A stretch of 64,000 bases of DNA from Acinetobacter geminorum (GCF_013009345.1 NZ_JABELE010000004.1:168324-232323), one strand, 5' to 3'; positions 45,649-55,242 are shown, numbered from the stretch's first letter. Made by a program: numbers and translations. The notes: a model not told the origin generated them from the letters alone.

Positions 45649-46433
45649 GCAATCACGATTTAATTCATTCTACGGCCATTATTGATCCATCTGCAGTGAT
45701 TGCCCCGGATGTCCAGATAGGACCTTATTGTATTATTGGTCCAAATGTGACGATTGGAGCTGGTACTAAATTACATTCACATGTTGTAATTGGTGGTTTT
45801 ACCAAAATTGGTCAAAATAATGAGATTTTCCAGTTTGCAAGTGTTGGTGAGGTTTGCCAAGACTTGAAATATCAAGGTGAAGAAACTTGGTTAGAGATTG
45901 GAGATCATAATTTAATTCGTGAGCATTGCAGTTTACATAGAGGAACTGTACAAGATCATGCTTTAACTAAAATAGGTAGTCATAACTTATTGATGGTTAA
46001 TACGCATATTGCGCATGACTGTATTGTTGGTGATCATAATATTTTCGCAAATAATGTAGGTGTTGCTGGACACGTCCATATTGGTGATCATGTCATTATT
46101 GGTGGTAATTCAGGAATTCATCAATTCTGTAAAATCGATTCTTACAGTATGGTTGGTGGAGCATCTTTAATTTTAAAAGATGTGCCAGCTTATGTTATGG
46201 CATCTGGTAATCCAGCACATGCGTTTGGTATCAATATTGAAGGTATGCGCCGAAAGGGTTGGTCTAAGGATACAATTCAAGGTCTTAGAGAAGCTTATAA
46301 ATTGATTTTTAAATCAGGCCTGACTTCTGTTCAAGCTGTTGAGCAGATTAAAAATGATATTCTGCCGAATGTTCCAGAAGCTCAATTATTAATTGACTCT
46401 GTTGAGCAATCAGAACGTGGTATTGTGCGTTAA
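45645..46433 (+). CDS. lpxA: UDP-N-acetylglucosamine acyltransferase
   Basis: First lipid A step, 262 residues. Beta-helix hexapeptides (IGPYCIIGPNVTIGAGT), catalytic His in NTHIAHDCIVGD, and the helical C-terminus (REAYKLIFKSGL). The last gene of the block and coupled to fabZ. lpxB is not adjacent, unlike in enterobacteria. Confidence 0.96.
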   Translation: MSNHDLIHSTAIIDPSAVIAPDVQIGPYCIIGPNVTIGAGTKLHSHVVIGGFTKIGQNNEIFQFASVGEVCQDLKYQGEETWLEIGDHNLIREHCSLHRGTVQDHALTKIGSHNLLMVNTHIAHDCIVGDHNIFANNVGVAGHVHIGDHVIIGGNSGIHQFCKIDSYSMVGGASLILKDVPAYVMASGNPAHAFGINIEGMRRKGWSKDTIQGLREAYKLIFKSGLTSVQAVEQIKNDILPNVPEAQLLIDSVEQSERGIVR

Positions 46434-46446
46434 GCCTAGATATTCA

Positions 46447-46480
46447 AAAAAAGACACCGCAATCTGCGGTGTCTTTTTTT
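46447..46480. terminator. Bidirectional terminator between lpxA and cpoB
   Basis: AAAAAAGACACCGC AATCT GCGGTGTCTTTTTT: strong stem with A and T runs on either side, positioned to end both converging transcripts. Confidence 0.88.
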
Positions 46481-46491
46481 CTTAAAAACTT

Positions 46492-47364
46492 TTATTTATT
46501 AAAAAATTTGGCTTCTTCCGATTTTGGATACTGACTTAAGATTTTAGCTTTATATTGGTTTGCTGATACAGTGTTTTTATCGACATCATTGGCAATACTG
46601 TAGAGTTGATAAAGCGCACGGGGAGCTTTACTAGAATTTGGATATTGCGTAGCGACTACATTATAGTTCTTTTTAGCTTCATTATAATTTACAGGATCAG
46701 TTGCTAAATTAAACTCGGCTAACCAAAAATAGGCATTCCCTGTATAAACGCTATTAGGATGATTTTTGATAAAGTTTTGCATTGGAGCAATCGCTTTTTT
46801 TGCTCCACCTTGTTTATAGGCATCTAAAGCAACAGTATAAGCTGCTTTTTCAAGTTCTACAGGGTTCGATTGATTTTGTGTAGCAGGCGGTGAAGCTGGT
46901 TGTGTTACTTGCGTTTGTGAGGGGGAAGTAACTTGACTTGCAGAAGTTGTAGTACTTGTTGCTTTATTGTCGGTAGGTGGAGCTTCTGAGCTTCCAGTAG
47001 CTGTAGCATCACTATTATTTGTATTGTCTGGTGTTGCACTTTCAGGATCTACTTTTTGATTAAGTAATTCCAAACGCTGGTCTAAATCAGTATAGCGATT
47101 AGATAACTCTTTTTTCAATTGTTCAATATCATTCGATTGTTCTTCTAACTGACCGCGCAAGGTGCGTATATCATTTTCTAATTGTTGGTTTTTTTGCATC
47201 AATTCCCAATTTAGATTACTAGGGACTGAAGCGTTATTCGATGAAGTGTTAGTTGAGCTACCACCACTTTGACTTAAACCGCGCGATTCAATTGGAATAT
47301 TGGCATAGAGAGAAGTAGTGCTCATTAAGGCAATAAATAATAAAGAATGCTTCATCAATCGCAT
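46492..47364 (-). CDS. cpoB: Cell division coordinator CpoB/YbgF-like periplasmic protein
   Basis: 290 residues. Signal peptide (MKHSLLFIALMSTTSLYA), an N-terminal coiled coil (about 50-105) for trimerisation, a long Ser/Thr/Asn/Pro linker (about 108-165), and C-terminal TPR repeats (AYTVALDAYKQGGAKKAIAP, NAYFWLAEFNLA). In other bacteria CpoB links the Tol-Pal system and peptidoglycan synthesis. tol-pal genes are not visible here, though the gene may still serve them. The linker is longer and more repetitive than in E. coli. ATGs at 47364 and 47355 are both possible starts. Confidence 0.85.
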   Translation of the reverse strand: MRLMKHSLLFIALMSTTSLYANIPIESRGLSQSGGSSTNTSSNNASVPSNLNWELMQKNQQLENDIRTLRGQLEEQSNDIEQLKKELSNRYTDLDQRLELLNQKVDPESATPDNTNNSDATATGSSEAPPTDNKATSTTTSASQVTSPSQTQVTQPASPPATQNQSNPVELEKAAYTVALDAYKQGGAKKAIAPMQNFIKNHPNSVYTGNAYFWLAEFNLATDPVNYNEAKKNYNVVATQYPNSSKAPRALYQLYSIANDVDKNTVSANQYKAKILSQYPKSEEAKFFNK

Positions 47365-47668
47365 GAGTATAGGTCCATAATTTTATGTAAAAGCTAACTT
47401 GACAAGGGAATATGTAAACTATTCACATTAGCTATCTAAGGTTTTAATTGATCACTGCAATTAAAACAGCTAACAATATAAATGCAAGAATAGTTTACAA
47501 TCTTCAAGCATATTTTATTCAAAATAAGTATCAAGAAAGAATATAAGATAAGAGATTCTAGGAATTTATATGTTTTTGACGATGAATTAATCAATTGAAA
47601 CATAAACTTGCTTAAAATTGAGAAGAAGGCTTGCAACTCTTTTAAAAATCTCTATACTCTGTTTTGCA
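47365..47668. other. Gene-free gap with the 4.5S RNA promoter
   Basis: About 300 AT-rich bases between cpoB and the SRP RNA. At its end, TTGCAA (47631-47636), 16 bases, TATACT (47653-47658) forms a good promoter for the RNA, which begins about 10 bases later. I see no other feature. Confidence 0.55.
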
Positions 47669-47785
<117 letters not shown>

Positions 47786-47788
47786 CTT

Positions 47789-48271
47789 CTAATCCGATCT
47801 TCGTTGGATTGCCTTCATAATTACATCTAAATCAAATCCTCTATACTGTAAAAATCTCATCTGTTTTGCTTTAAGTTTAGGATCTTTTTCTACTTCTTCA
47901 CCAAATTTTTTAACTTTAAGCTGATAAGCCTGTTCTACCCAATCAATGTTATGAATTTCATCTGCAATTAAATCATTTTCGATTTGTTTTGTTTTTAAAG
48001 CTTGTTTAATATGTTTTGGGCCTTTACCTTTGCGAATTTGGCTAGCCAATGTTAGTTCTGCAACGCGTTGGTCACTTTGATAGTTTTGCTCAGATAACTC
48101 TTCAACAAGTTGCTTAACCTCTTCAGGGTTTTGTGCATAACGATTCAATTTCTCGATAAGTTCTGCTTTCGAATAGTCTCGACGAGTCAATAAAGCAAAA
48201 GCATATGAGCGCAAACGTTGACCTGTAAGCAAAGCGCGTTGTTGGGACTGTTCTTCTGTTCTTTTGAACAT
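47789..48271 (-). CDS. recX: RecA regulator RecX
   Basis: 160 residues of the RecX three-helix repeats: LRSYAFALLTRRDYSKAELIEKL, LVEELSEQNYQSDQRVAELT and KQMRFLQYRGFDLDVIMKAI. Inhibits or remodels RecA filaments. It follows recA after a hairpin, so it is probably made by limited read-through. Its end lies four bases from the SRP RNA on the other strand. Confidence 0.93.
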   Translation of the reverse strand: MFKRTEEQSQQRALLTGQRLRSYAFALLTRRDYSKAELIEKLNRYAQNPEEVKQLVEELSEQNYQSDQRVAELTLASQIRKGKGPKHIKQALKTKQIENDLIADEIHNIDWVEQAYQLKVKKFGEEVEKDPKLKAKQMRFLQYRGFDLDVIMKAIQRRSD

Positions 48272-48288
48272 ATTTAATATTTCCTTGT

Positions 48289-48312
48289 AAAAAACGCCCC
48301 GAAGGGCGTTTT
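48289..48312 (-). terminator. Attenuating terminator between recA and recX
   Basis: AAAACGCCC CGAA GGGCGTTTT, with the T run on the minus strand ahead of recX. Keeps RecX low relative to RecA. Confidence 0.8.
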
Positions 48313-48330
48313 AAGACTTATAAGCGATAA

Positions 48331-49377
48331 TTAAGACTCTAATAGAAGATCTTCTTCTTCATCTTCCACCTGTACAGCACCATTAGTACCCGTAGTTAGC
48401 AGTTGTTCACGGATAATTTTTTCAATTTCTCCAGCCATTTGAGGATTTTCTTCAAAGTGGCGAATAACGTTGTTTTTACCCTGACCAATTTTATTGCCTT
48501 GATACGAATACCAAGCACCTGCTTTTTGCACGATATCTTGTTGTACAGCTAAATCTACAAGTTCGCCAAGCTGGTTTGTACCTTTACCGTACAAGATTTG
48601 AAAAATAGCTTCTTTAAATGGAGGAGCCATTTTATTTTTAACAACTTTAACTCGAGTTTCAGAGCCGATGATTTCATCACCTTCTTTGACTTGACCAATA
48701 CGGCGGATATCTAAACGTACAGAAGCATAGAACTTCAATGCGTTACCACCAGTCGTAGTCTCAGGGCTACCAAACATTACACCAATTTTCATACGGATCT
48801 GGTTAATGAAAATAACCATACAGTTCGAGCGTTTAGCGTTACCCGTAATTTTACGTAGTGCCTGACTCATTAGGCGAGCTTGTAAGCCCATGTGAGAGTC
48901 ACCCATTTCGCCTTCAATTTCTGCTTTAGGAGTAAGAGCAGCAACTGAGTCGACAACGATTAAATCAATTGCACCAGAGCGAACTAGCATGTCTGCAATC
49001 TCGAGAGCCTGTTCACCGTTATCAGGTTGCGATACAAGTAGATTATCAATGTCCACGCCCAGCTTACGTGCATATTGTGGATCTAATGCATGTTCTGCAT
49101 CGATAAATGCACAAGTACCACCAGCTTTTTGACATTGTGCAATCGCTTGGAGAGTCATTGTGGTTTTACCAGAAGATTCTGGACCATAAATCTCAACGAT
49201 ACGACCTTTCGGTAAACCGCCAATCCCCAATGCAATATCTAAAGTCAAAGAACCTGTAGATACAGCTTCAACTGCTTGAACAGTGTTGTCACCGAGACGC
49301 ATCACCGTATTTTTGCCAAATTGTTTCTCAATTTGACTTAGCGCGGCTTGTAATGCTTTGCTTTTATTCTCATCCAT
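48331..49377 (-). CDS. recA: Recombinase RecA
   Basis: 348 residues. Walker A GPESSGKTTMTL, the MAW motif and L1/L2 loops (ETTTGGNALKFYAS) are conserved; the acidic tail DEEEDLLLES is normal. Central to recombination and DNA-damage responses. On both strands of the gap upstream I find no LexA box (CTGT-N8-ACAG), consistent with Acinetobacter lacking classical LexA control. Confidence 0.97.
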   Translation of the reverse strand: MDENKSKALQAALSQIEKQFGKNTVMRLGDNTVQAVEAVSTGSLTLDIALGIGGLPKGRIVEIYGPESSGKTTMTLQAIAQCQKAGGTCAFIDAEHALDPQYARKLGVDIDNLLVSQPDNGEQALEIADMLVRSGAIDLIVVDSVAALTPKAEIEGEMGDSHMGLQARLMSQALRKITGNAKRSNCMVIFINQIRMKIGVMFGSPETTTGGNALKFYASVRLDIRRIGQVKEGDEIIGSETRVKVVKNKMAPPFKEAIFQILYGKGTNQLGELVDLAVQQDIVQKAGAWYSYQGNKIGQGKNNVIRHFEENPQMAGEIEKIIREQLLTTGTNGAVQVEDEEEDLLLES

Positions 49378-49522
49378 CTCAAAAACCTCAATACTCTAAG
49401 TTCATCACGTTTAACCCAAGTGGATGCATTGAATCTCAACTTGTTTCACAGGGCTAATAGTGACAGATTTTTTCTATAGCTTCTATGTGTTGTCTGTGTG
49501 TGTGCGACACAACTCGACGTTT

Positions 49523-49951
49523 TTATTCATCACCATACGACCAGTGCTGATCATTGTCCTGTTTAAACCGATTAATCTGTCTACGATCCTTTTTACTCGG
49601 TCTATGATCAGGTCGAGCAAGATTATGCAATTTTCGTTGGGATGCAATCAACTCCCGTCTAGCAATGCTTACTTCTGTTTCTTCATAAAGTTGCTGGGCA
49701 ACTGGTGCTGGACCACGTGTGTTCGAAAGCGCTTTTACGACAACGGTTTTTTTATCAAAACCTTGTTGAATAATCAGTTCCATTCCAACACGAATTTCTT
49801 TGGAAACTTTTACACGCTCATTATTGTGATGTACTTTACCTCCTTCGATTGCTGCTTTAGCAATTGAACGAGTTTTAAAAAAACGAGCAGCCCATAACCA
49901 TTTGTCGATACGCATGGTCTCTACAGCATCGTTTTCAAGCGATTTTGACAT
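49523..49951 (-). CDS. hslR: S4-domain RNA-binding protein, Hsp15-like
   Basis: 142 residues. S4 domain MRIDKWLWAARFFKTRSIA then AAIEGGKVHHN at the N-terminus and a basic C-terminal tail (RPDHRPSKKDRRQINRF). Hsp15 binds stalled 50S subunits carrying tRNA after heat. I choose the ATG at 49951 for spacing to AAGGA; the neighbouring ATG is equally in frame. It overlaps the nucleotidase gene by 17 bases, the same pair as yrfG-hslR in E. coli. Confidence 0.88.
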   Translation of the reverse strand: MSKSLENDAVETMRIDKWLWAARFFKTRSIAKAAIEGGKVHHNNERVKVSKEIRVGMELIIQQGFDKKTVVVKALSNTRGPAPVAQQLYEETEVSIARRELIASQRKLHNLARPDHRPSKKDRRQINRFKQDNDQHWSYGDE

Positions 49952-50621
49952 CATTATCCTTTCTATCAATTTGATTCAAAATAGACAGCAATTCTGTAAG
50001 TCGATCTAGTGCTTTATATTCTAAATCTTCATGCTTTCTTGCATTCTTTAGACTTGAGGGCTGCAAGATAGTAAACAAGTGTTTGATACCAAATTTTTCT
50101 GCTGTTTTGAGTACAGGAGTTGTATCGTCAATAAAAATGGTTGCGTCTGGATCGAAAGGTTGTAATTTTTGGAGATCTTGCCAAAAATGAATATCTTCTT
50201 TTGCATAACCAATTTGTTCACTCGATACAATTACGTCAAAGAAGTGTTCAATTGCAATATTATCGAGCTTTAGGCGCAAGCTTGCACGGTCAGCATTTGT
50301 AACTAACCAACAACTATATCCTTGTTCTTTCAGTTCCTGCAGAAGCTGAATACAACCTGAGCGAGCTTGAATTTTTGTCTGAAATTCTTGCTGTAATTTG
50401 AGTACATCAACGCCTACAGTTTTGGTCCAATAAGCTGATGAATACCAAACAAGCGTATGTCTATGTGATTGATAAAACTGATATAGTGTTTTTTGGCTAT
50501 GGTCGAGTGGAAGTTGATGTATCTCTGCATGTCGCTTGGGAAGACATTCATTCCAAATGAAATCATCAAAAGCGAGATCTAATAGCGTACCATCCATGTC
50601 AAACATTACGATTTTAGACAT
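49935..50621 (-). CDS. yrfG: HAD-family nucleotidase (YrfG-like GMP/IMP 5'-nucleotidase)
   Basis: 228 residues. HAD motifs: I DMDGTLLD, II WLVTNADR, III Lys in GYAKED, IV FIDDTTPV. The neighbour hslR-like gene is the same as that beside E. coli yrfG, which hydrolyses GMP and IMP, so I adopt that name. A general phosphatase role cannot be excluded. Confidence 0.82.
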   Translation of the reverse strand: MSKIVMFDMDGTLLDLAFDDFIWNECLPKRHAEIHQLPLDHSQKTLYQFYQSHRHTLVWYSSAYWTKTVGVDVLKLQQEFQTKIQARSGCIQLLQELKEQGYSCWLVTNADRASLRLKLDNIAIEHFFDVIVSSEQIGYAKEDIHFWQDLQKLQPFDPDATIFIDDTTPVLKTAEKFGIKHLFTILQPSSLKNARKHEDLEYKALDRLTELLSILNQIDRKDNDVKIA

Positions 50622-51044
50622 ATCTAAATATCTCCAAAATCATTTAAAGCAAATTTTTTAAGACACATCTACCATATATCCTTTTTAAAATCATTAATTA
50701 AAGAAACTTCGAGATATAAAATTAATTTAAAACTCCACCCATTAATTCTTTCAAAAGGTGTTTTGATTAATGTGATGGGTAGGGAGGATAAATGATTTGA
50801 AAATTATAGCGTGTAATTTTGCAAACAAAAAACAATAATAAATGCTTTTTAATAGAAAACTTTTCCTGTGTTTAAAGTAAAAATAGGCAGCCAAAGTTTT
50901 GCAATTAAGAAATCTTAAAAGTCATCTATATTTATGGTTAATTTTGCTTACATAGGATATGTATTGACATACATTTTATAAATTGAAGGATACTTGTTTA
51001 AAGTTATATTTAAAATTAACCTTAATAAGAATTTAGAGAAAGCA
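50622..51044. other. AT-rich gap, no feature recognised
   Basis: 423 bases upstream of a small unknown gene. TTGACA at 50964-50969 with a weak GATACT-like element 19 bases on may be its promoter. No RNA or terminator structure was seen. Confidence 0.4.
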
Positions 51045-51338
51045 ATGAAAATTGGATTTATTGGCGGAGCCAATGACGGTATTGTAATCAATGCTGCTGA
51101 TGGTCTTGATACTTATAAGCTTGAATGGCATTACAAAGCAGAAAAGCACTGTGAAGCACAGCCAACATTAGGTCTTAATGGGCCTGAGTATGATTACTAC
51201 AACCTCTTAATACTAAGAAAAAATAAAGAGGCTAAACTCTTTTATGTACTCACTACAATGGGAAAAGATGATATCGCGAGTAAAATCCATGAGTATTGGG
51301 AGTGCTCTACATCTGTTGGCTATGATTTCGATGATTAA
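51045..51338 (+). CDS. Hypothetical protein, 97 residues
   Basis: Not recognised. Begins MKIGFIGGANDGIVINAADG, with a Tyr/Trp-rich middle (LDTYKLEWHYKAEKHC) and acidic end (SVGYDFDD). The ATG follows AGAGAAAGC; a TTG 17 codons upstream is open but adds a hydrophilic leader without support. Single gene, flanked by AT-rich DNA, no membrane segment. Confidence 0.6.
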   Translation: MKIGFIGGANDGIVINAADGLDTYKLEWHYKAEKHCEAQPTLGLNGPEYDYYNLLILRKNKEAKLFYVLTTMGKDDIASKIHEYWECSTSVGYDFDD

Positions 51339-51357
51339 GAAAATTTTTATTAATAAT

Positions 51358-51912
51358 TTAAAATTTTAACTTTAAGCAAAAATTAAATGAAGAGCTCGTA
51401 ATTTCATATAACACATGTGCTTTTAGGTGGTGATGGAAAGGAACCTTGGGATGATCAAAGTTTTTAACTTTGTGCATTCCAAGTCTTTCCATGACAGCTT
51501 GAGAGGGTGTATTTATATTAGCGGTAAATGAAACGATCTTATCTAACTTCAGTACATTAAAACCATAGTCTAAAACTGCTTTTGCTCCTTCAGTTGCATA
51601 ACCTTGTTTCCAGAATTCTTTTGCAAGTCGCCACCCAATTTCCACACATGGAGAGAAGTCAAATTGTTCAGGTTGACTATGTAAGCCAATAAACCCGATA
51701 AATTGATGAGTTTCTTTTAATTCTACTGCCCAGAAACCCCAACCATTTTCATTAATGAGAGATGAAATTTTTTGAATTAAATTATGGCTTTCTTGGGGTG
51801 TTAATAGATTTGGGAAAAATTGCATAACATCTTGATCTAAGCCCATTGTTATAAAAGGCTCAACATCACTTTCTTTCCACTGTCTTAAAATTAAACGCTT
51901 TGTTTCGATCAT
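51358..51912 (-). CDS. GNAT-family N-acetyltransferase (RimJ/RimL type)
   Basis: 184 residues. ETKRLILRQWKESDVEPF is the RimJ/RimL-like start; IGWRLAKEFWKQGYATEGAK contains the acetyl-CoA loop (Q-x-G-x-A region) and FTANINTPSQAVMERLGMHK motif B. Transfers acetyl groups to an amine or protein N-terminus; substrate unknown. Same direction as the next Lrp/AsnC gene but separated by about 30 bases. Confidence 0.85.
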   Translation of the reverse strand: MIETKRLILRQWKESDVEPFITMGLDQDVMQFFPNLLTPQESHNLIQKISSLINENGWGFWAVELKETHQFIGFIGLHSQPEQFDFSPCVEIGWRLAKEFWKQGYATEGAKAVLDYGFNVLKLDKIVSFTANINTPSQAVMERLGMHKVKNFDHPKVPFHHHLKAHVLYEITSSSFNFCLKLKF

Positions 51913-51941
51913 GAGATGTCTCTTTAATTAAAAATAAGGGA

Positions 51942-52391
51942 TCAAAGTGGTTTTTGCACAATCTTTTGTAAAATGATCTTGGAATTGATACTCACTACAC
52001 CTTTTATTTTATTTAAGGTATTAATGACGAAATGAGAAAAAGAACTCAAATCTTTGGTCGCAACGTGTAAAACATAATTAGATTCACCAGTAATAATATA
52101 TGCATTAATGACTTCATCAAAATTTTTGATCTGGCTTAAAAAGAAGTTGTGATCATTTTCTGTGAGTTGGGCAAGCTTTATTTCGACTATTGCCTCAATT
52201 TTTATACCTAGTTTTTCATAGTTAACTTTCGCTTGATATTTTTCAATTACACCATTGCTTTCTAAAATTTTAACTCGCCGATGACAAGCTGAAGCCGAAA
52301 GGTTAACGAGATCGGCCAGTTCTTGGTTACTTAACCGAGCATTATCTTGTAAGTACTTCAAAATTTTAAGATCAATTGCATCTACATTCAT
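51942..52391 (-). CDS. Lrp/AsnC-family regulator of the kynurenine operon
   Basis: 149 residues. N-terminal HTH (LKILKYLQDNARLSNQELAD, LSASACHRRVKILESNGVI) and C-terminal RAM ligand domain (AYIITGESNYVLHVATKDLS). Divergent from kynU, with 147 bases of shared upstream DNA containing five CGAA steps; by analogy with KynR in other bacteria, it probably senses kynurenine and activates the operon. Target assignment is by position. Confidence 0.85.
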   Translation of the reverse strand: MNVDAIDLKILKYLQDNARLSNQELADLVNLSASACHRRVKILESNGVIEKYQAKVNYEKLGIKIEAIVEIKLAQLTENDHNFFLSQIKNFDEVINAYIITGESNYVLHVATKDLSSFSHFVINTLNKIKGVVSINSKIILQKIVQKPL

Positions 52392-52393
52392 TT

Positions 52394-52479
52394 TCGAATT
52401 TCATCCATGTTTTTTAATTTTAATTCGAATTTTATACGAAAATAGCAAATTTTAATCAAATATTATCGAATAAATCGAA
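52394..52479. promoter_or_regulatory. Phased CGAA elements between the Lrp-type regulator and kynU
   Basis: CGAA occurs at 52395, 52426, 52437, 52467 and 52476, that is at steps of 31, 11, 30 and 9 bases, close to whole helical turns. ATTCGAAT (52423-52430) is palindromic. Such face-of-helix repetition fits wrapping by an octameric Lrp-type protein. Prediction only. Confidence 0.45.
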
Positions 52480-52538
52480 AGAATTGGCATGATAAAATTC
52501 AAATACAAAGGAAATGTTGAAAATAGGTGAAATAACAA

Positions 52539-53789
52539 ATGATTACTCATGAACAATGCCTCTATTGGGATCAGGAAGATGAACTCAAAAAGTTTAAAGA
52601 TGAATTTGCACTACCAGAAAATGTCATTTATTTAGATGGTAATTCTTTGGGTGCAAGACCAAAAAAATCATTAGAGGTTGCTCAGCATATTATTGCCAAA
52701 GAGTGGGGTGAGGATCTTATTAATAGTTGGAATAAAGCAGATTGGTGGGGCTTACCGACTAGACTCGGAGATAAAGTCGCGCAGCTTATCGGTGCTGAAA
52801 AAGGGGAAGTCGTTATTTCAGATTCCACAACATTAAATTTATTCAAAGTTTTATCAGCAGCGGTAAAAATTCAAGCTGAAAAATTTCCAGACCGTAAAAT
52901 TATTGTTGCAGAAAAAGATGCTTTCCCAACCGATATTTATATTATTGAAGGTTTTATAGATTTGATTCATCAGGGCTATCAAGTTGAGTTAATTGATGGT
53001 GCAGATGATTTATCTCGTGTTTTAGAAAAAGATGTAGCAGTAGTTGTTCTTTCTCATGTGAATTATCGGACTGGATATTTCTATGATATGGAATCTATGA
53101 ATCAACAAATTCACGTTAAAGATGCTTTGATTATTTGGGATTTATGTCACTCAGTTGGTGCGGTGTCTATGGATCTTAATCAGAGCAATAGTGATTTTGC
53201 CATCGGTTGTACTTATAAATATTTAAATGGTGGCCCAGGTTCTCCAGCGTTGTTATGGGTAAATCGAAAGCATCGTGATCAGTTCTGGCAACCTCTCTCA
53301 GGCTGGTGGAGCCACAAAAAACCATTTGATATGGCTCAGCATTATGAACCAGCTAACAGTATTCGCCGTTACTTGTGCGGAACTCAACCCATTATTTCTA
53401 TGAGTCTAATCGAATGTGGTGTCGATATTTTCTTACAAGCTGATATGCAACAAATACGCGAGAAATCGCTCAAATTAACTGATTTGTTTATTCAACTTGT
53501 TCAACAAGAGTGTGCCCAGTTTGGTTTTGAACTGATTACACCTTTAAATCATAAATATCGTGGTAGTCATGTCAGTTATAGACATGAGTTCGGTTATGAA
53601 ATTATTCAAGCGCTGATTGCTCGTGGTGTGATTGGGGATTATCGAGAGCCGGAGGTATTACGTTTTGGAATTACACCTTTATATTTAGGGTTTGAAGATA
53701 TTTGGAATGCCGTACAACAACTTAAGCAAATCATGCTGAATAGTGAATGGAAAAATGAGCGTTATCTGGTGCGTAGTGAAGTGACCTGA
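52539..53789 (+). CDS. kynU: Kynureninase
   Basis: 416 residues, PLP enzyme cleaving L-kynurenine to anthranilate and alanine. YLDGNSLGARPKKS near the N-terminus, WDLCHSVGAVSMDLN, and the PLP-Lys in IGCTYKYLNGGPGSP are family signatures. It opens a co-directional trio with a permease and an arylformamidase-like hydrolase, so tryptophan catabolism through anthranilate is implied. Tryptophan dioxygenase (kynA) is not in the window. Confidence 0.96.
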   Translation: MITHEQCLYWDQEDELKKFKDEFALPENVIYLDGNSLGARPKKSLEVAQHIIAKEWGEDLINSWNKADWWGLPTRLGDKVAQLIGAEKGEVVISDSTTLNLFKVLSAAVKIQAEKFPDRKIIVAEKDAFPTDIYIIEGFIDLIHQGYQVELIDGADDLSRVLEKDVAVVVLSHVNYRTGYFYDMESMNQQIHVKDALIIWDLCHSVGAVSMDLNQSNSDFAIGCTYKYLNGGPGSPALLWVNRKHRDQFWQPLSGWWSHKKPFDMAQHYEPANSIRRYLCGTQPIISMSLIECGVDIFLQADMQQIREKSLKLTDLFIQLVQQECAQFGFELITPLNHKYRGSHVSYRHEFGYEIIQALIARGVIGDYREPEVLRFGITPLYLGFEDIWNAVQQLKQIMLNSEWKNERYLVRSEVT

Positions 53790-53828
53790 TCGTTAAAGAT
53801 CAACATTAGAAAATGGCTAGGAGGGCCT

Positions 53829-55235
53829 ATGAGCAGTTTTGATGAAATACAAAATCGAGAAGCGGGTTTACATAAAAAATTATCCGCAAAACAGATGGGA
53901 ATGATTGCAATTGGTGGAGCGATTGGTACAGGGCTGTTCATGGGAAGCAAGTTTGCAATTAGCTTTGCTGGCCCAGCCGTCATTGTGAGTTATGCCATTG
54001 GAGGCTTAATCGCATTTGCTATTATGGCTTGTTTGGCTGAGATGACGGTTCAGCATCCTACATCAGGCTCATTTGGAGCATATGCTGAGCATTATGTAAG
54101 TCCTCTTGCGGGTTTTTTAGTCCGTTATTGTTATTGGGCGTGTATTGTATTAGCGGTCGGTACAGAAATTACAGCAGTTGCTGACTATATGAAATTATGG
54201 TTTCCACATGTAGGTTCTTGGGTCTGGATTGCCTTTTTCTCGCTAACTTTACTCGTTGTTAATGCCTATAGTGTTAAAGCTTTTGGATTAGTTGAATATT
54301 GGTTTTCGACCATAAAAGTCTTTGCAATTATTGTATTTATTCTTTTAGCAATTGGTATTTTGACCCAAAGTCATGGGGGCACAGATCAGGTTCTTTCTAA
54401 TTTAACCGAGCATGGAGGATTTTTCCCTCATGGTTTTAGTGGAGTCTGGATTGGGGTAATCATTTCAATATTTAGTTATTTAAGTATTGAAATGATCGCT
54501 GTTGCGGCAGGTGAGGCTAAAGATCCGGAAAGAGCTGTTAAGAAAGCTTTTAAAAGTACTGCGATTCGCTTAATTCTATTTTATTTACTGTCTTTATTTC
54601 TTATTGTGGCACTTGTTCCTTGGTCAACTTTAATTGGAGCCGACGCGACCAGCCCTTTTGTGATGGTGATGAAAATTGTAGGCATTCCATATGCGGACAG
54701 TATTTTAAATTTTATTGTAATTGTCGCGGCCTTATCAGCCATGAATAGTATGTTGTATATCTCAACACGTATGCTATTTAGCTTGTCACGAGCTGGTGAT
54801 GCACCAAAACTATTTGGCCGTATTAGTCATAATGGTGTACCAATTAATGCATTGTTATTGTCAGCAGTAGGTATTGGAGTCGCGAGTATTGTTTATACGA
54901 TTAACCCAGCTTCTGCTTTCCCGATCATGATTGCTTTATCTATGTTTGGTGCGTTGTTCACATGGGGCAGTATTTTTGTTACCCATATGTTTTTTAGAAG
55001 GAATATGGCACGAAAAGGAGAACAGTTAAAATTTAAGGTTCCAGCGAGCCAGTTAATTTCACTGTTGGGATTAATCGCAATTTTGAGTATTACTATCACA
55101 ACGTGGTTTACCAATGAATTTAAGTCAACTTTACAGTTTGGAGTCCCATTAGTTGTTGTTCTTACATTTTTCTATTATTTCAAACGTTCATCAGCCAAGC
55201 TTGCTTTAAATAGTCATGAAGAATCTTTGAAGTGA
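53829..55235 (+). CDS. APC-family amino acid permease
   Basis: 468 residues, about 12 membrane helices. The AAT-subfamily start LSAKQMGMIAIGGAIGTGLF, then GSFGAYAEHYVSPLAGF and FSYLSIEMIAVAAGEAKDPE, are diagnostic. Sandwiched between kynU and the hydrolase, so uptake of tryptophan or kynurenine is the likely job. AGGAGG ribosome site before the ATG. Confidence 0.88.
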   Translation: MSSFDEIQNREAGLHKKLSAKQMGMIAIGGAIGTGLFMGSKFAISFAGPAVIVSYAIGGLIAFAIMACLAEMTVQHPTSGSFGAYAEHYVSPLAGFLVRYCYWACIVLAVGTEITAVADYMKLWFPHVGSWVWIAFFSLTLLVVNAYSVKAFGLVEYWFSTIKVFAIIVFILLAIGILTQSHGGTDQVLSNLTEHGGFFPHGFSGVWIGVIISIFSYLSIEMIAVAAGEAKDPERAVKKAFKSTAIRLILFYLLSLFLIVALVPWSTLIGADATSPFVMVMKIVGIPYADSILNFIVIVAALSAMNSMLYISTRMLFSLSRAGDAPKLFGRISHNGVPINALLLSAVGIGVASIVYTINPASAFPIMIALSMFGALFTWGSIFVTHMFFRRNMARKGEQLKFKVPASQLISLLGLIAILSITITTWFTNEFKSTLQFGVPLVVVLTFFYYFKRSSAKLALNSHEESLK

Positions 55236-55242
55236 GAGACCT

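Noticed and set aside
49460..49867. Plus-strand 135-codon frame over the Hsp15-like gene
   Set aside because: Antisense to a conserved S4-domain gene; Phe/Ser/Leu-rich shadow.
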